Notes: generated from the sequence alone by a model not told the origin. Counted from the stretch's first letter, positions 44,033-54,977 are shown. The stretch: DNA of 64,000 bases from Aliterella atlantica CENA595 (GCF_000952155.1 NZ_JYON01000005.1:1-64000); one strand, 5' to 3'. Program-made: numbers and translations.

Positions 44033-47000
44033 TTACTGGTAAAGCCAAACTCTGATTAAAGATAGCAATTGCTCTGTATCTACAGGCTTGCTGATATAGT
44101 CTGATGCGCCTGCTTGAATGCACTTTTCGCGATCGCCTTTCATTGCTTTAGCTGTGAGGGCAATTATTGGTATGCGGGAGGCAACGCTTGCGCGGATAGC
44201 TTTGATTGTCTCGTAACCATCCATTTCCGGCATCATAATATCCATCAAAACGATGTCAATATCTGGGTTATTTTGCAACGTAGCGATGCCATCTCGCCCA
44301 TTTTCTGCATACAAAATCTGCATCTGATAGCGTTCTAGCATACTTGTGAGGGCAAAGATATTACGCACATCGTCATCGACGATCAACACCTTTTTAGTAG
44401 CCAAAACATTATCGCTGCGGTGCAAATTTTCCAGCATTTGGCGCTGAGGATCGGGTAAATTTGCTTGAACGCGGTGTAAAAATAATGCTGTTTCATCTAA
44501 AAGACGTTCGGGACTGCGGACATCTTTAACAACGATCGCTTCTGCTAGGCGCTTGAGTTCTATTTCTTCTTGTCTGGTTAATTCTCTAGATGTATAAACA
44601 ATAATGGGAATTTTGCTGTCTGATGCAAGATTAATTTGCTCGATCAATTCAAAGCCGCTCATATCTGGCAAGCCCAAATCGAGGACAATACAATCAAAAT
44701 GCCGATCGCGTAAGGCTTCTAGGGCTTCGCTTCCCGTACCTACAGCAGTAGTAACTACATCGCTATTACCGATCAAATCTACAGTGCTAAGACGCTGAGT
44801 TTCATCGTCTTCTACGACTAATAAATTTTTGACTCGGCGTTGGATATAGCCTTTGATATTAGTTAGCGCTTCGGCTATTGCTTCGCTAGAGATTGGCTTA
44901 TGCAGATAGGCGATCGCTCCCAGTTTTAAACCCCGCTGTTTTTCCTCGCAAGCTGACAAGATATGAATGGGGATATGCCGCGTACTGGGATCTCTCTTCA
45001 AGCGATCGATAACTGTCCAACCATCCATTACAGGCAACATAATATCTAGCATGATGGCATTAGGCTGGTATTTGCGCGCTAATTCTAAACCTGTTTCGCT
45101 GCGCGAGGTGACGATGGTTTTAAACCCTTTTTCCCGCGCCATATCGACTAAAATGCGGGCAAAGTTGGTGTCATCTTCAATAATTAGCAGTACAAGATAG
45201 TTGCGATTGTTAGGTTCTAAGCTTGTGTCTATTTCGGCGCGATCGTCGTTAATACTAATAAGATGAGTTGGGGTCGCATTATTGCTAGGTGGTTCAACTA
45301 AGCGCAAAGACTCCAAAGTAGCCGCAGAAACGTCTGCTATCACTGTAGATTGGATAGTAGGCGATTTTGCTTGGCGATCGTCGTTTTGGGGTAAATATAG
45401 AGTAAAACTGCTACCTTGACCTGGGCTACTAACTAAAGTAATTTCCCCGCCTAACAATCGGGCAATTTCTCGGCTAATAGATAAGCCTAAACCAGTACCG
45501 CCATATTTACGGCTGGTTGTACCATCAGCTTGTTGGAATGCTTCAAAAATTACTTTTTGCTTATCAGTAGCAATCCCAATGCCTGTATCTGTAATGCTAA
45601 AAGCAACTACTCTGGTAGCGCGATTTAAGGACAAATTTCTAGGATTCCAGCCAGAAACCGCCGATTGTACCTTTAAGCTGACTTCCCCGCGTTCTGTAAA
45701 CTTGAAGGCATTGGATAGTAGATTTTTTAGCACTTGCAGCAAGCGTTTTGGGTCAGTATAGAGACTTGCTGGCAAGATGGGATCGAACTCAATATTAAAG
45801 TTCACGCCTTTATTTTGGGCAACTTGATTGAAAGTTCCTTCTACCTGCTGTTTTATTTCAGATAGCAGCATTGGTTCAATTTCAATTGACATCGTTCCCG
45901 ATTCAATCTTGGCTAGATCCAAGATGTCGTTGATTAGCGCCAAAAGTTCTGTACCTGCGGCATATATTGTTCTGCTGTATTCAACTTGCTTGGGGGTTAA
46001 ATTGCGATCGCTATTTTCACTTAGTAATTTAGACAAAATCAGCAAGCTATTTAAGGGTGTCCGCAGTTCGTGCGACATATTCGCCAGAAATTCTGACTTA
46101 TAGCGCGAACTTAAGGATAATTGGGCTGCTTTCTCTTCTACCGCTTGTCTTGCTTGTTCTATCTCCCGATTTTTGCGTTCTACTTCTTGATTTTGCAGTG
46201 CCAACAACTCCGATCTTTCTTCTAAATCGGCATTAGTTTGTTGCAACTGTTCTTGCTGATTTTTGAGCAAATCCTCGGATGCTTTTAGCGTTTTGGCTTG
46301 TTGTTCCAAGCGTTGGTTAGTTTCACGCAGTTCGTTTTGTTGGGTTTGCAACTCTTCTGCCAAAGTTTGCGACTGCTTGAGTAATTCTTCTGTCCGCATA
46401 TTAGCCGCGATCGTGTTGAGGACGATCGCAATACTTTCAGTTAGTTGGTCAAAAAAGCTCAGATGAATAGCATTAAAGCGGCGAAATGAGGCAAGTTCAA
46501 TTACCGCAGTAACTTGTCCCTCAAATAGCACAGGTAAAACTACTGCATTGGTAGGCGTAGCTTCTCCCAACCCAGAACCAATTTTGATGTAATCTGATGG
46601 CACTTCAGTAATTAAAATTCGTTCCTTTTCCAAGGCGCATTGTCCTACCAATCCTTCGCCTAAGTGAAAATGATTGCCTAATTGCTTGCGTTCGCGGTAA
46701 GCATAAGAACTAATCAACCGCAGTAACTTTTCTTGAGTTTCACCAGATGCATCCATCAAATAGAAAACACCATGTTGCGCTCCAACTAAAGGTGCAAGTT
46801 CTGACAAAATTAATTTAGAAACTGTTTCTAAATCTCTTTGTCCTTGCAACATCCGCGTAAACTTAGCTAGGTTAGTCTTTAACCAATCTTGTTCGGTATT
46901 TTTCTGCGTTGTTTCGCGCAGATTGGCGATCATCTGGTTGATATTGCTAGAGAGGATGGCTACCTCACCTTCTGCTTGGACAGAGATCGATTGCGTCAAA

Positions 47001-48481
47001 TCGCCTTTAGTTACGGCTGTAGCAACTTCAGCGATCGCTCTTACTTGGGTAGTCAAGTTGGCTGCCAGTTCGTTAACATTATCTGTCAAGTCTCGCCACG
47101 TACCTGCTGCCCCTGGTACTTTCGCCTGACCGCCTAGTTTACCTTCAATGCCTACTTCCCTAGCTACAGTAGTTACTTGGTCGGCAAATGTGGCGAGGGT
47201 ATCGATCATTTCATTAATTGTATCGGCTAGAGTTTCGATTTCTCCTTCGGCTTCTAGCATCAATTTTCGTTTTAAGTCACCGTTAGCAACGGCGGTAACT
47301 ACTCTGGCAATACCTCGCACTTGTGCTGTCAGGTTGCCTGCCATTGAGTTAACACTATCGGTTAAGTCTTTCCAAGTGCCAGCAACGCCCCTAACTTGGG
47401 CTTGCCCGCCTAATTTGCCTTCTGTGCCAACTTCACGGGCAACGCGCGTTACTTCACTGGCAAAGGAGTTGAGTCGATCTACCATCACGTTGATGGTATC
47501 TTTCAAGTCAAGAATCTCGCCTTTGACATCGACAGTAATTTTCTTGGACAAGTCGCCATTAGCTACAGCTTTTGTTACTTCGGCAATGTTTCTTACTTGT
47601 GCCGTCAAATTGCCTGCCATTAAATTAACGTTGTCAGTTAAGTCTTTCCAAGTACCACCAACACCTCTAACGTAAGCTTGTACGCCTAATTTGCCTTCTG
47701 TGCCTACTTCGCGGGCAACGCGCGTTACTTCACTGGCAAAGGAGCTAAGTTGATCGACCATTGTATTAATGGTATTTTTCAACTCTAAAATCTCGCCTTT
47801 GACATCGACAGTAATTTTCTTGGATAAGTCGCCATTAGCTACAGCAGTAGTTACTTCAGCAATATTTCTCACTTGTGCTGTCAAATTGCCTGCCATTGAA
47901 TTGACGCTATCAGTGAGGTCTTTCCAAGTTCCAGCAACGCCTTTTACTTCTGCTTGTACGCCTAATTTGCCTTCTGTGCCCACTTCGCGGGCGACTCTAG
48001 TTACTTCACTGGCAAAAGTACCAAGGCGGTCGACCATAGTATTAACAATCTGGGCTGTTTGCAGAAATTCACCTTTAAGCGGTCGATTGTCAACTTCTAG
48101 GGGAATTTTTGGGGATAAATCGCCGTTGGCTACAGCCCCAATTACGCGCAAAGTTTCGGCTGTAGGCTGCACTAAATCGGCGACTAAGGTATTTACAGAA
48201 CTAATGCTATCAGCCCAAGCACCTCTAGCACTGCCTAAAGTAGCGCGATCGCTAATTCTACCTTCTTTGCCAACTGTATTGCTGATTCGTTCTAACTCTG
48301 CTGCCATGCGCCAGTTAAGGTCAATGACATCATTTAAAGTATCGGCAATCTTGCCTGCAATGCCTGTTTTGTCAATAGGCATACGTACCGAAAAGTCACC
48401 TTTTTTCACTGCCGCTAAAACTTGCAGCAGTTCTTTGGGGTTTAATTCGTCTGCATCCTGGGTTAACAGTTCACTTGACAT
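44033..48481 (-). CDS. giant soluble hybrid histidine kinase with six HAMP-like units, GAF and three receivers
   Basis: The 1482-residue protein starts at ATG 48481 with AAGGAAAGG just ahead; a TTG at 48508 is rejected. Residues 1-545 hold six HAMP-type units of about 92 residues ([34 protein letters not shown]). Then follow a GAF domain ([27 protein letters not shown]), a long Gln/Glu coiled coil, HisKA ([20 protein letters not shown]), an ATPase ([27 protein letters not shown]), and three receivers with phosphoacceptors in [24 protein letters not shown] and [12 protein letters not shown]. No membrane segment is seen. This build matches soluble poly-HAMP kinases of osmotic or stress sensing type; the signal is unknown. 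Confidence 0.9.
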   Translation of the reverse strand: MSSELLTQDADELNPKELLQVLAAVKKGDFSVRMPIDKTGIAGKIADTLNDVIDLNWRMAAELERISNTVGKEGRISDRATLGSARGAWADSISSVNTLVADLVQPTAETLRVIGAVANGDLSPKIPLEVDNRPLKGEFLQTAQIVNTMVDRLGTFASEVTRVAREVGTEGKLGVQAEVKGVAGTWKDLTDSVNSMAGNLTAQVRNIAEVTTAVANGDLSKKITVDVKGEILELKNTINTMVDQLSSFASEVTRVAREVGTEGKLGVQAYVRGVGGTWKDLTDNVNLMAGNLTAQVRNIAEVTKAVANGDLSKKITVDVKGEILDLKDTINVMVDRLNSFASEVTRVAREVGTEGKLGGQAQVRGVAGTWKDLTDSVNSMAGNLTAQVRGIARVVTAVANGDLKRKLMLEAEGEIETLADTINEMIDTLATFADQVTTVAREVGIEGKLGGQAKVPGAAGTWRDLTDNVNELAANLTTQVRAIAEVATAVTKGDLTQSISVQAEGEVAILSSNINQMIANLRETTQKNTEQDWLKTNLAKFTRMLQGQRDLETVSKLILSELAPLVGAQHGVFYLMDASGETQEKLLRLISSYAYRERKQLGNHFHLGEGLVGQCALEKERILITEVPSDYIKIGSGLGEATPTNAVVLPVLFEGQVTAVIELASFRRFNAIHLSFFDQLTESIAIVLNTIAANMRTEELLKQSQTLAEELQTQQNELRETNQRLEQQAKTLKASEDLLKNQQEQLQQTNADLEERSELLALQNQEVERKNREIEQARQAVEEKAAQLSLSSRYKSEFLANMSHELRTPLNSLLILSKLLSENSDRNLTPKQVEYSRTIYAAGTELLALINDILDLAKIESGTMSIEIEPMLLSEIKQQVEGTFNQVAQNKGVNFNIEFDPILPASLYTDPKRLLQVLKNLLSNAFKFTERGEVSLKVQSAVSGWNPRNLSLNRATRVVAFSITDTGIGIATDKQKVIFEAFQQADGTTSRKYGGTGLGLSISREIARLLGGEITLVSSPGQGSSFTLYLPQNDDRQAKSPTIQSTVIADVSAATLESLRLVEPPSNNATPTHLISINDDRAEIDTSLEPNNRNYLVLLIIEDDTNFARILVDMAREKGFKTIVTSRSETGLELARKYQPNAIMLDIMLPVMDGWTVIDRLKRDPSTRHIPIHILSACEEKQRGLKLGAIAYLHKPISSEAIAEALTNIKGYIQRRVKNLLVVEDDETQRLSTVDLIGNSDVVTTAVGTGSEALEALRDRHFDCIVLDLGLPDMSGFELIEQINLASDSKIPIIVYTSRELTRQEEIELKRLAEAIVVKDVRSPERLLDETALFLHRVQANLPDPQRQMLENLHRSDNVLATKKVLIVDDDVRNIFALTSMLERYQMQILYAENGRDGIATLQNNPDIDIVLMDIMMPEMDGYETIKAIRASVASRIPIIALTAKAMKGDREKCIQAGASDYISKPVDTEQLLSLIRVWLYQ

Positions 48482-48506
48482 TGCCTTTCCTTTGCCTGTA
48501 AATGCC

Positions 48507-48547
48507 AAAAAAATAGATAAAGGGGAAGAAATTCTTCCCCTTTATCT
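48507..48547 (-). terminator. rho-independent terminator of rpe
   Basis: On the minus strand a 16-bp perfect stem (GATAAAGGGGAAGAA / TTCTTCCCCTTTATC plus one pair) is followed by TATTTTTTT. It sits 35 bases after the rpe stop and 26 bases before the giant kinase start, and so separates the two transcripts. Confidence 0.92.
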
Positions 48548-48581
48548 TTAACATTTATCTTGCCTGTAAGGCATATTTTGT

Positions 48582-49289
48582 TTATGCAGTGACCAGTTCA
48601 GGTGCAGGGCGCTTGCTGTTGCGGATACCCTCAATTGCTGCGGCGTAGTCTTTAGCATTAAATACTGCCGAACCTGCAACGATCGCATTTGCTCCAGCTT
48701 CGATTACCTGCCATGTATTATTCGCTTTCAAACCGCCATCTACTTCAATCCAAGGATCTAAACCGCGTTCGTCACACATAGAACGCAACTTGCGAATCTT
48801 AGGTAGTACGCCAGGGATGAAGCTTTGACCGCCAAAACCAGGGTTAACGCTCATGATTAACACCAAGTCGCATAATTCCAACACGTACTCAATCAACTCT
48901 AAAGGAGAACCAGGATTGAGGACTACGCCTGCTTTTTTACCCAATTCTTTAATTTGCCCCAAAGTCCGATGTAAGTGTGGCGAGGCATTGTGTTCGGCAT
49001 GAACGTAGATATGATCTGCTCCAGCTTTGGCAAAGTCTTCTACGTACTTCTCTGGTTCGACAATCATCAAGTGAACGTCTAGAGGCTTTTGGGTAACTGG
49101 GCGAATTGCCTCAACAATTAATGGACCAATAGTAATATTAGGAACGAACCGACCATCCATGACATCAACGTGAATCCAATCTGCTCCTGCTGCGTCAACA
49201 GCTTTAATCTCTTCTCCCAAACGGCTAAAATCCGCCGATAAAATTGATGGAGCGATTACAATAGGCTTTTGAGATGGCGTGTCAGTCAT
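48582..49289 (-). CDS. rpe: ribulose-phosphate 3-epimerase
   Basis: Rpe interconverts ribulose 5-phosphate and xylulose 5-phosphate in the Calvin cycle and pentose phosphate pathway. The TIM-barrel motifs are all present: [30 protein letters not shown] (metal His and Asp), [24 protein letters not shown] and [11 protein letters not shown], ending with [11 protein letters not shown]. Its 235 residues are normal for cyanobacteria. It is the first gene of a minus-strand run but is closed by its own terminator. Confidence 0.97.
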   Translation of the reverse strand: MTDTPSQKPIVIAPSILSADFSRLGEEIKAVDAAGADWIHVDVMDGRFVPNITIGPLIVEAIRPVTQKPLDVHLMIVEPEKYVEDFAKAGADHIYVHAEHNASPHLHRTLGQIKELGKKAGVVLNPGSPLELIEYVLELCDLVLIMSVNPGFGGQSFIPGVLPKIRKLRSMCDERGLDPWIEVDGGLKANNTWQVIEAGANAIVAGSAVFNAKDYAAAIEGIRNSKRPAPELVTA

Positions 49290-49440
49290 GGGTAGTTCTC
49301 CTGCTTCCTCATTTAGTCAGCATTGTAACAAAATTTGTACCTCAAGCTGAGTAATTGCCTCAATTTGCTATGGCAAAATTGGCAGCAGGGAAGTATAACC
49401 ATTACTCTAAAATTTAAGGGCTAAGAGCGATCGGCAGTAA

Positions 49441-51039
49441 ATGGTGAAAAAACTAGCTTTGGTATTTGGCGGCATTGGTGCATTAGGAATCGGCACTCCC
49501 GTATTGGCTTTAACATCATTATCAGTAGGCGAAGCAGGAATTGATGCATTGCGCTTGCATCAAGCTCCTTATAAATTAACTGGGCGGAAAGTCGCCATTG
49601 GGCAAGTAGAAATCGGTCGCCCAGGCAGGTATGGATTAGATAAAGCAGTATCGGGAAATCGGGCAGTTACTCTTGCAGGAGTATTTTTACGCGATCGCCC
49701 AGCTAAAGCAAATGCCAATTTAGATCCCCATGCCGAAAATGTGGCAGGAGTAATGATTAGCTCAGATAAAGCGATTAAAGGCGTTGCACCAGGCGCGAGA
49801 CTTTATTCGGCTGCGGTTGGTTCTCTAAGAACTAGCGGACAACAAGAAGAGTGTCTGTCAGCCCAACACGTAGCAATGCAAAATAGCGGGGACGTACGGG
49901 CAATTAATTTTAGCTTTGGCGAAACTTTAGAGCGCGATCCTAGACTCAACGCCCGTTTAGATGGCAATGCCTTGTTAACCCAGTGTATAGATTGGTCTAG
50001 CCGCTTCCACAACGTTTTGTACGCGATCGCCGGCAATCAAGGTAAAGGTGGTATCCCTATCCCTACAGACAATTTCAACGCTATTAATGTCGCTTTTAGC
50101 AGCCGTAGAGCAGGGATTTTTGATAAAGTAGATGTCTCTAACATCAGCGACATCAAGGTAGGCGCAGCAGGTAGACTCAACGGCAAAGAAGTTAATTTAG
50201 GTATTCGTCGCGCCATTAGTTTGTTAGCACCTGGCAGCAATATACCCTCGATCGCTCCTAGTGGCAAAGTAACTAAAGTTTCGGGAACGAGTTTCGCCGC
50301 GCCTCATGTAACGGCGAGCGTCGCCCTCCTGCAAGAATATAGCGACAAGCAATTGCAGACCAAACAGCCGCGTTGGACTTTGGCTGCTCGCCGTCAAGAA
50401 GTGATGAAAGCTGTGTTACTCAATTCTGCGGATAAAATTCAAGATCGCGGCGACTTGATGCACTTAGGCATGACAAAAACAATTATTGACAAGCAAAATC
50501 AGGACTGGACTGGCTCTGATGCTTACAGCGACCCAAAAATTCCTTTGCACGCCCAAATGGGAACCGGACAGCTAAATGCTTTTCGTGCTTACCAACAATT
50601 TAGCGCTGCCCAGTGGCAACCTACAGCAGTTGTGCCAGCAATCGGCTGGGATTATCGCACAGTTAAAGCTAATTTTGCTCAAGATTATGTTTTGGCTCAA
50701 CCATTGTCACAAGGAAGTTTTGTAGCCATAACTTTGGTTTGGAATCGGCTTGTGGAATTAAATGATAAAAATAAAAATCAACAGTACGATTTAGGAGAAA
50801 GTTTTCGCGATCGCGGTTTAAATAATCTCGACCTTTATCTTGTTAGCACTACAACTAATCGCGTTATCAGTAATATTTGCACCTCAGTGAGCGAAGTTGA
50901 CAGCGTAGAGCATATTTTTTGCCCAGTACCAATTGCAGGTAATTACAAAATTCGCGTCCAATTCCGCAAGCAAGTCAACAGTGCAATTCAAGATTATGCC
51001 CTAGCCTGGTGGACAAAAGGAAATACAAAACCCATGTAG
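49441..51039 (+). CDS. exported subtilase-like (S8) protein with Glu at the catalytic Asp position
   Basis: A signal peptide (LALVFGGIGALGIGTPVLA) precedes an S8-type domain. The usual V-x-D-T/S-G motif is GQVE57IGRPG here; the His motif is DPH97AENVAGVM and the Ser motif is GTS284FAAPHV. The C-terminal 130 residues (NLDLYLVSTTTNRVI, CPVPIAGNYKIRVQF) look like a jelly-roll P-type domain found after many secreted subtilases. If active, the triad would use Glu instead of Asp. It may instead be a non-catalytic relative. The last codons and stop are supplied by a GTAGAGACG repeat. Confidence 0.82.
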   Translation: MVKKLALVFGGIGALGIGTPVLALTSLSVGEAGIDALRLHQAPYKLTGRKVAIGQVEIGRPGRYGLDKAVSGNRAVTLAGVFLRDRPAKANANLDPHAENVAGVMISSDKAIKGVAPGARLYSAAVGSLRTSGQQEECLSAQHVAMQNSGDVRAINFSFGETLERDPRLNARLDGNALLTQCIDWSSRFHNVLYAIAGNQGKGGIPIPTDNFNAINVAFSSRRAGIFDKVDVSNISDIKVGAAGRLNGKEVNLGIRRAISLLAPGSNIPSIAPSGKVTKVSGTSFAAPHVTASVALLQEYSDKQLQTKQPRWTLAARRQEVMKAVLLNSADKIQDRGDLMHLGMTKTIIDKQNQDWTGSDAYSDPKIPLHAQMGTGQLNAFRAYQQFSAAQWQPTAVVPAIGWDYRTVKANFAQDYVLAQPLSQGSFVAITLVWNRLVELNDKNKNQQYDLGESFRDRGLNNLDLYLVSTTTNRVISNICTSVSEVDSVEHIFCPVPIAGNYKIRVQFRKQVNSAIQDYALAWWTKGNTKPM

Positions 51040-51060
51040 AGACGTAGCAGTGCTACATCT
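51034..51060. repeat. GTAGAGACGTAGC palindromic repeat, copy 1
   Basis: ATGTAGAGACGTAGCAG and GCTACATCT form an imperfect inverted repeat (GTAGCA-G-TGCTAC core). The TAG of the first half is the stop codon of the subtilase-like gene. Copies 2 and 3 lie at 54849 and 54978. Confidence 0.65.
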
Positions 51061-51230
51061 TTAAACATCGTAGAGCTACAAAAATATAGAATTTAGAGTT
51101 TGTTACCAAAATCGTAACTGAAGGGCGATCGCCCGATTGAGAATGTCATAGTAAAAGCTTGATGAATATTAGCTGCTGATAGATGCACTATCAGTAGTTT
51201 GTGGAACATCTTTGGCAAAAGAGGCATTCT

Positions 51231-51428
51231 ATGAACCATCTGGAACCTAACGAGAAAAAAGCAGGTTTTTTACACCGACGGTATGCGATTCGCTTAGGTA
51301 GACGTTATGCTATTTCGGCAGCCAGCGTTGTTTTGCTTAGTATGTCTGTAGCTGGATATTCTAAGCCTGATAGTGCAAGTATTATCGATCCTTTCCAATT
51401 ATCACAGCAAGAATTACCAGGCAGTTAA
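51231..51428 (+). CDS. small membrane or exported protein, unknown
   Basis: ATG at 51231 follows AAAGAGG with 7-base spacing and opens 65 codons: a basic N-terminus (HRRYAIRLGRRYAISAA) leading into a hydrophobic stretch (ASVVLLSMSVAGY) and a short polar end. It looks like a Tat- or Sec-type leader plus a short tail, or a small anchored peptide. The end overlaps the stop of the convergent AI-2E gene by four bases. No family is recognised, so the call is cautious. Confidence 0.4.
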   Translation: MNHLEPNEKKAGFLHRRYAIRLGRRYAISAASVVLLSMSVAGYSKPDSASIIDPFQLSQQELPGS

Positions 51429-52630
51429 ACTTGGTAAGAACCTCCGGCTGAAATATCCTTGATTTTTGGCTTGGGGTTTGTTTCTATTGAATCGGTGACT
51501 TCATCTACCTGCATAGATTTATCTGTCAATATACCTGGTGATGCACTTGTCTCAATAGCCCCAGAAGCCGCACTACTACGCCCTCTTACAGCGCTTAAAG
51601 CTGTTTTAATTACTACTGCTGTCGGTACGGCAACAATTACCCCCAACAAGCCACCAACTCTAGCTCCTGTTAATACAGAAATTAATACCCAAACTGGGTT
51701 TAAACCTGTAACGCTGCCTAAAATCCGGGGAGCAACTAAGTTTTCTAATATTTGTTGGACGATTACGGCGGCAATTAGTACCCGCGAACCCAACCAAAAA
51801 TCTTGCAAAGCTACTAACAAAGTAGTCGTAATAATGCCGACTGTACCGCCAAACGGAATCAGCGCCATAATCCCGATGGTTAAGCCAAACAGTAGCCCGA
51901 AAGGTACTTTTAGCCACAAGAAAGTTGGGATGAGGGCAAAAGCCATGCAAGTACCGAAAATTAACTGCCCGATAAAGAAATTTTGAAAACTCAGGCGCAA
52001 TGTCTGGGAAAACGGCTGGCGGATTTTGGCAGGTAGCCATTCAATCAAACTTTGCCACAAGCGATCGCCATGCTGCAACAAATAGAATGCCAAAACCATT
52101 GTCAGCACAAAATCTAGCAAGCTAGTAACAGTAAGTACAGCCAAATTTAGCACTTGAGCCGCGATCGCTTGCAATTGTCCTTTTAAACGATCGTTGATTT
52201 GGACTAGCAACGCATCCAAGTTTAGAGGTAAACCTTGATTGTCAGCCCAATCATTTAACAATAATAGTTGGTAGCGTCCCGAATCGATCCACTCTGGCAG
52301 CCGTACGACTAACTGCTGTGCCTGAGTAAGTACCAAAGGAACGAGCGTTACTCCTAAAGCGAGCAGAATTGATAAAGCCGTCAAAAATACTAAAATAGCG
52401 ACTTGTTCGCGTCTAGCACCTCGGCTTTCCATCCAACTAACTGGATAATTAAGCAAAAATGCTAATAGCGATGCGCCGACCAAAATAACGATCAGCGAGT
52501 TGAAATAATTGAAAATAGAAGAGACTGCCCAAGCATTGAGAACCATTAGGGGAGCGACAAGAGCGATCGCGCTTAATCGCCCTCCTATCGTCATTCCCTG
52601 CCACCATTCAAGTAGTAAGCGTTTCTGCAT
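51425..52630 (-). CDS. AI-2E family transporter (PerM-like)
   Basis: The 401-residue protein has eight hydrophobic segments in the family order, among them VGASLLAFLLNYPVSWME and LFGLTIGIMALIPFGGTVGI, the latter holding the conserved P-x-G-x motif. Members export autoinducer-2 (TqsA) or act as Na+/H+ antiporters, among other roles. The 65-residue C-terminal tail is polar and unconserved. The substrate cannot be told. It is convergent with the small gene at 51231 and divergent from 52739. Confidence 0.9.
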   Translation of the reverse strand: MQKRLLLEWWQGMTIGGRLSAIALVAPLMVLNAWAVSSIFNYFNSLIVILVGASLLAFLLNYPVSWMESRGARREQVAILVFLTALSILLALGVTLVPLVLTQAQQLVVRLPEWIDSGRYQLLLLNDWADNQGLPLNLDALLVQINDRLKGQLQAIAAQVLNLAVLTVTSLLDFVLTMVLAFYLLQHGDRLWQSLIEWLPAKIRQPFSQTLRLSFQNFFIGQLIFGTCMAFALIPTFLWLKVPFGLLFGLTIGIMALIPFGGTVGIITTTLLVALQDFWLGSRVLIAAVIVQQILENLVAPRILGSVTGLNPVWVLISVLTGARVGGLLGVIVAVPTAVVIKTALSAVRGRSSAASGAIETSASPGILTDKSMQVDEVTDSIETNPKPKIKDISAGGSYQV

Positions 52631-52738
52631 TTGCCAACTGCCGGATACAACTAAATCACATTTGCCCTTGCGGTTTTAATTATCGCTAACTTCGCTTGTT
52701 TGACTTATCCCTCTAGTTCAGGATTTGTGCAACTAAAT

Positions 52739-53116
52739 ATGAAAAAAGATTCAGACCTCAAACACCTACAGTTATATTTTTACTCGATCCCCATACTAGG
52801 CTTTTTTCCTTCCCTATGGACGCTTTATCGCTATAGCAATAAATCTGCAACTACAGAAATTAGTCGCGAACAATTAAACGCCAGTCGTTTGTCTGTAACC
52901 TTAGCAGGAAGTTGGTTGTTAGCCTACTTCCTTTTGGGTATAGGCGCGGAAGCATCAGAATTTTTATCCTTACGGCTACTGATCTTAAATACTTTACTCA
53001 CTTCTGGTTACTTTTTAGTCAGTATTTTACTAATGATTCGCCTTTCTGCTGGCAAACGGACTCGTTTGCCAGGTTTTAGTAGCCTCGCAGAACGAGTAGG
53101 CAAATATTTATCTTGA
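52739..53116 (+). CDS. small cyanobacterial membrane protein next to the LCP gene
   Basis: The 125-residue protein has about four hydrophobic segments: LYFYSIPILGFFPSLWTLY, LAGSWLLAYFLLGIGAEA, LRLLILNTLLTSGYFLVSIL. I recall homologues that are short membrane proteins placed before LytR-CpsA-Psr genes in cyanobacteria, which suggests a link to the cell envelope. ATG at 52739 is preferred to a TTG at 52700. Function unknown. Confidence 0.72.
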   Translation: MKKDSDLKHLQLYFYSIPILGFFPSLWTLYRYSNKSATTEISREQLNASRLSVTLAGSWLLAYFLLGIGAEASEFLSLRLLILNTLLTSGYFLVSILLMIRLSAGKRTRLPGFSSLAERVGKYLS

Positions 53117-53440
53117 TTGATGCGCCTTGTTGCAGCTAGTCACTATATTTGAGTTGACAGGAAGAATAAAAGGTTTATATTAACTATTTAATCTTTATCC
53201 TACTTCTCGTCTAATTTCCGTAAAAACTCAGATTGCCAGTCAAATACAATCCGAGTACACTTGCCCTTGAAGCAACAGCCGAAATTGGCACTAAAGCAAA
53301 GAAATTACGAATATGTATTGCAAATTCAGCGATTTGGGGGGAAACTTTAAACCAAAAATATCGTTCGCTATAGGCTGTGGTTAGCTGCAGCGATCGCCTG
53401 CCATTAATTTTTAAGTGACAACGTAAGTGTGAGGAAGTCC
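53117..53440. other. spacer before the LCP gene with one short open frame
   Basis: This 324-base gap contains a possible 46-codon frame (53233-53373, TTG start) reading MPVKYNPSTLALEATAEIG and ending in NQKYRSL. It looks coding-like but matches nothing I know. Otherwise a HIP1 site lies near 53391 and no clear hairpin was noticed. Confidence 0.25.
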
Positions 53441-54838
53441 GTGACAGTTCATAAACATTCCGAGCGAAAGTCTGCTTCAGCAAGTAGTTCCGCTAAATCT
53501 ATCAAGAAGAAGCCATCTCGCCCTAAAGCTGGGCGTTGGTTATGGTTTTGGGGCGGTTTAACTGGTGTAGCCATGCTGTCAGCAACAGCAGGAGCGCTGT
53601 TAGCAGTTTCTTTGTCAACTACGCCTTTGATGCAAAGCCAATTGACTGCTGAGGAAGAAGCAGTATTTGGTAAAGGCGATCGCATTTCGCGTGCTGGATT
53701 CAAGCTTTCGGAACTTACCCGCCCTGTGAATATCCTTGTTTTGGGGGTAAAAGTTCTCACCTCTGACGTAAATAATCCTCCTGCTGGTAGTAAAGAGCTT
53801 GGTTATCATGCAACGCTCAACTCGTTTGAAGGACTTACCGATACGATGTTGCTGCTGCGCTTCGATCCAAAAAAGAAAAAATTAACTGTGATGTCAATTC
53901 CCAGAGATACGCGCGTATCTCTAAACGAGGGACGCAATTATATTAAAATTAATGCCGCCAACTATGAAGGCGGTCCTGCACTTAGCGCTCAAGCTGTGAG
54001 CGAACTGCTAAATGGTGTGCCAATCGATCGCTATATGCGGATCAACGTTCAAGGCGTAGAAAAGCTAATTGATGCTTTAGGTGGTGTCAAAGTTTACGTT
54101 CCTAAAGATTTGAAGTATCAAGATGACAGCCAACACTTATACATCAACCTCAAAGCCGGAGAGCATCAACTTAATGGCAATCAAGCGTTGCAATTCCTCC
54201 GCTTTCGCCACGACGAAAACGGCGATATTGGCAGAATTCAACGCCAGCAATTGTTAATGCGATCGTTTATGGAACAAGCATTGAATCCAACTACTATTAC
54301 GCGAGTACCCAAGGTGCTATCTGTAATTCAATCGCATATCGATACCAACTTGACAGTTCAAGAGTTGATGGCGTTAGTTGGCTTTGGTTCGCAAACCCAA
54401 CGCGCCAACGTGCAGATGTTGTTAGTACCAGGAAGATTTAGCGAACCAGGAGAGTATAGAGCGAGTTACTGGTTGCCAGATAGCGATCGCATTGCCACGA
54501 TGATGAATCAACACTTCAACGTTCCTACAGACACGCAACAAGCAATTGTCGAGCCTAGAAGGTTAAGAATCGCCATTCAAGATAGTACAGGTAGCGACAC
54601 GGGTGTACAGTCTTTATTAAATTCTCTGCAAGCAGCAGGCTATCGCAATGTTTATATTGCTAGAAAATGGAGCGAACCTTTGCAGGTAACGCATATTGTC
54701 GCCCAGCAAGGTGACGGTAATAGCGCTCAACAACTTCGCCAAGCATTAAATGTAGGAGAGGTGCGCGTCGAAAGTACGGGCAATCTCGAATCTGATATCA
54801 CAATTCAATTAGGGCAAGATTGGTTGAAAAAACAATGA
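53441..54838 (+). CDS. LytR-CpsA-Psr (LCP) family protein
   Basis: LCP proteins attach wall or capsule polymers to peptidoglycan at the outer face of the membrane, using polyprenyl-pyrophosphate-linked donors. The 465-residue protein has one N-terminal membrane helix (WFWGGLTGVAMLSATAGALL), the catalytic domain with NILVLGVKV, FEGLTDTMLLLRFD, VMSIPRDTRV, LRFRHDENGDIGRIQRQQ (conserved Arg and Asp residues), and a C-terminal LytR_C domain (RRLRIAIQDSTGSDTGVQSL). GTG at 53441 with GAGGAA upstream is preferred to GTG at 53429. Confidence 0.9.
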   Translation: MTVHKHSERKSASASSSAKSIKKKPSRPKAGRWLWFWGGLTGVAMLSATAGALLAVSLSTTPLMQSQLTAEEEAVFGKGDRISRAGFKLSELTRPVNILVLGVKVLTSDVNNPPAGSKELGYHATLNSFEGLTDTMLLLRFDPKKKKLTVMSIPRDTRVSLNEGRNYIKINAANYEGGPALSAQAVSELLNGVPIDRYMRINVQGVEKLIDALGGVKVYVPKDLKYQDDSQHLYINLKAGEHQLNGNQALQFLRFRHDENGDIGRIQRQQLLMRSFMEQALNPTTITRVPKVLSVIQSHIDTNLTVQELMALVGFGSQTQRANVQMLLVPGRFSEPGEYRASYWLPDSDRIATMMNQHFNVPTDTQQAIVEPRRLRIAIQDSTGSDTGVQSLLNSLQAAGYRNVYIARKWSEPLQVTHIVAQQGDGNSAQQLRQALNVGEVRVESTGNLESDITIQLGQDWLKKQ

Positions 54839-54848
54839 TTTATATGCA

Positions 54849-54879
54849 TTGTAGAGACGTTGCACTGCAACTCCTCTAT
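54849..54879. repeat. GTAGAGACGT palindromic repeat, copy 2
   Basis: TTGTAGAGACGTTGCA and TGCAACTCCTCTA pair imperfectly. It begins 11 bases after the LCP gene stop. Same family as the copies at 51034 and 54978. Confidence 0.6.
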
Positions 54880-54977
54880 CGCGCGACCGCCCAAATCGCC
54901 ATCAAATGGAAAAATTAATTGCCATGAATCATCCTATTGCGCGATCGCCAAAATTACTGCTATGTCTGTATATTTTG

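Noticed and set aside
46889-48551. Long plus-strand open frames opposite the giant kinase gene
   Set aside because: They are shadows of the repetitive HAMP-coding sequence; the minus-strand frame has full domain support.
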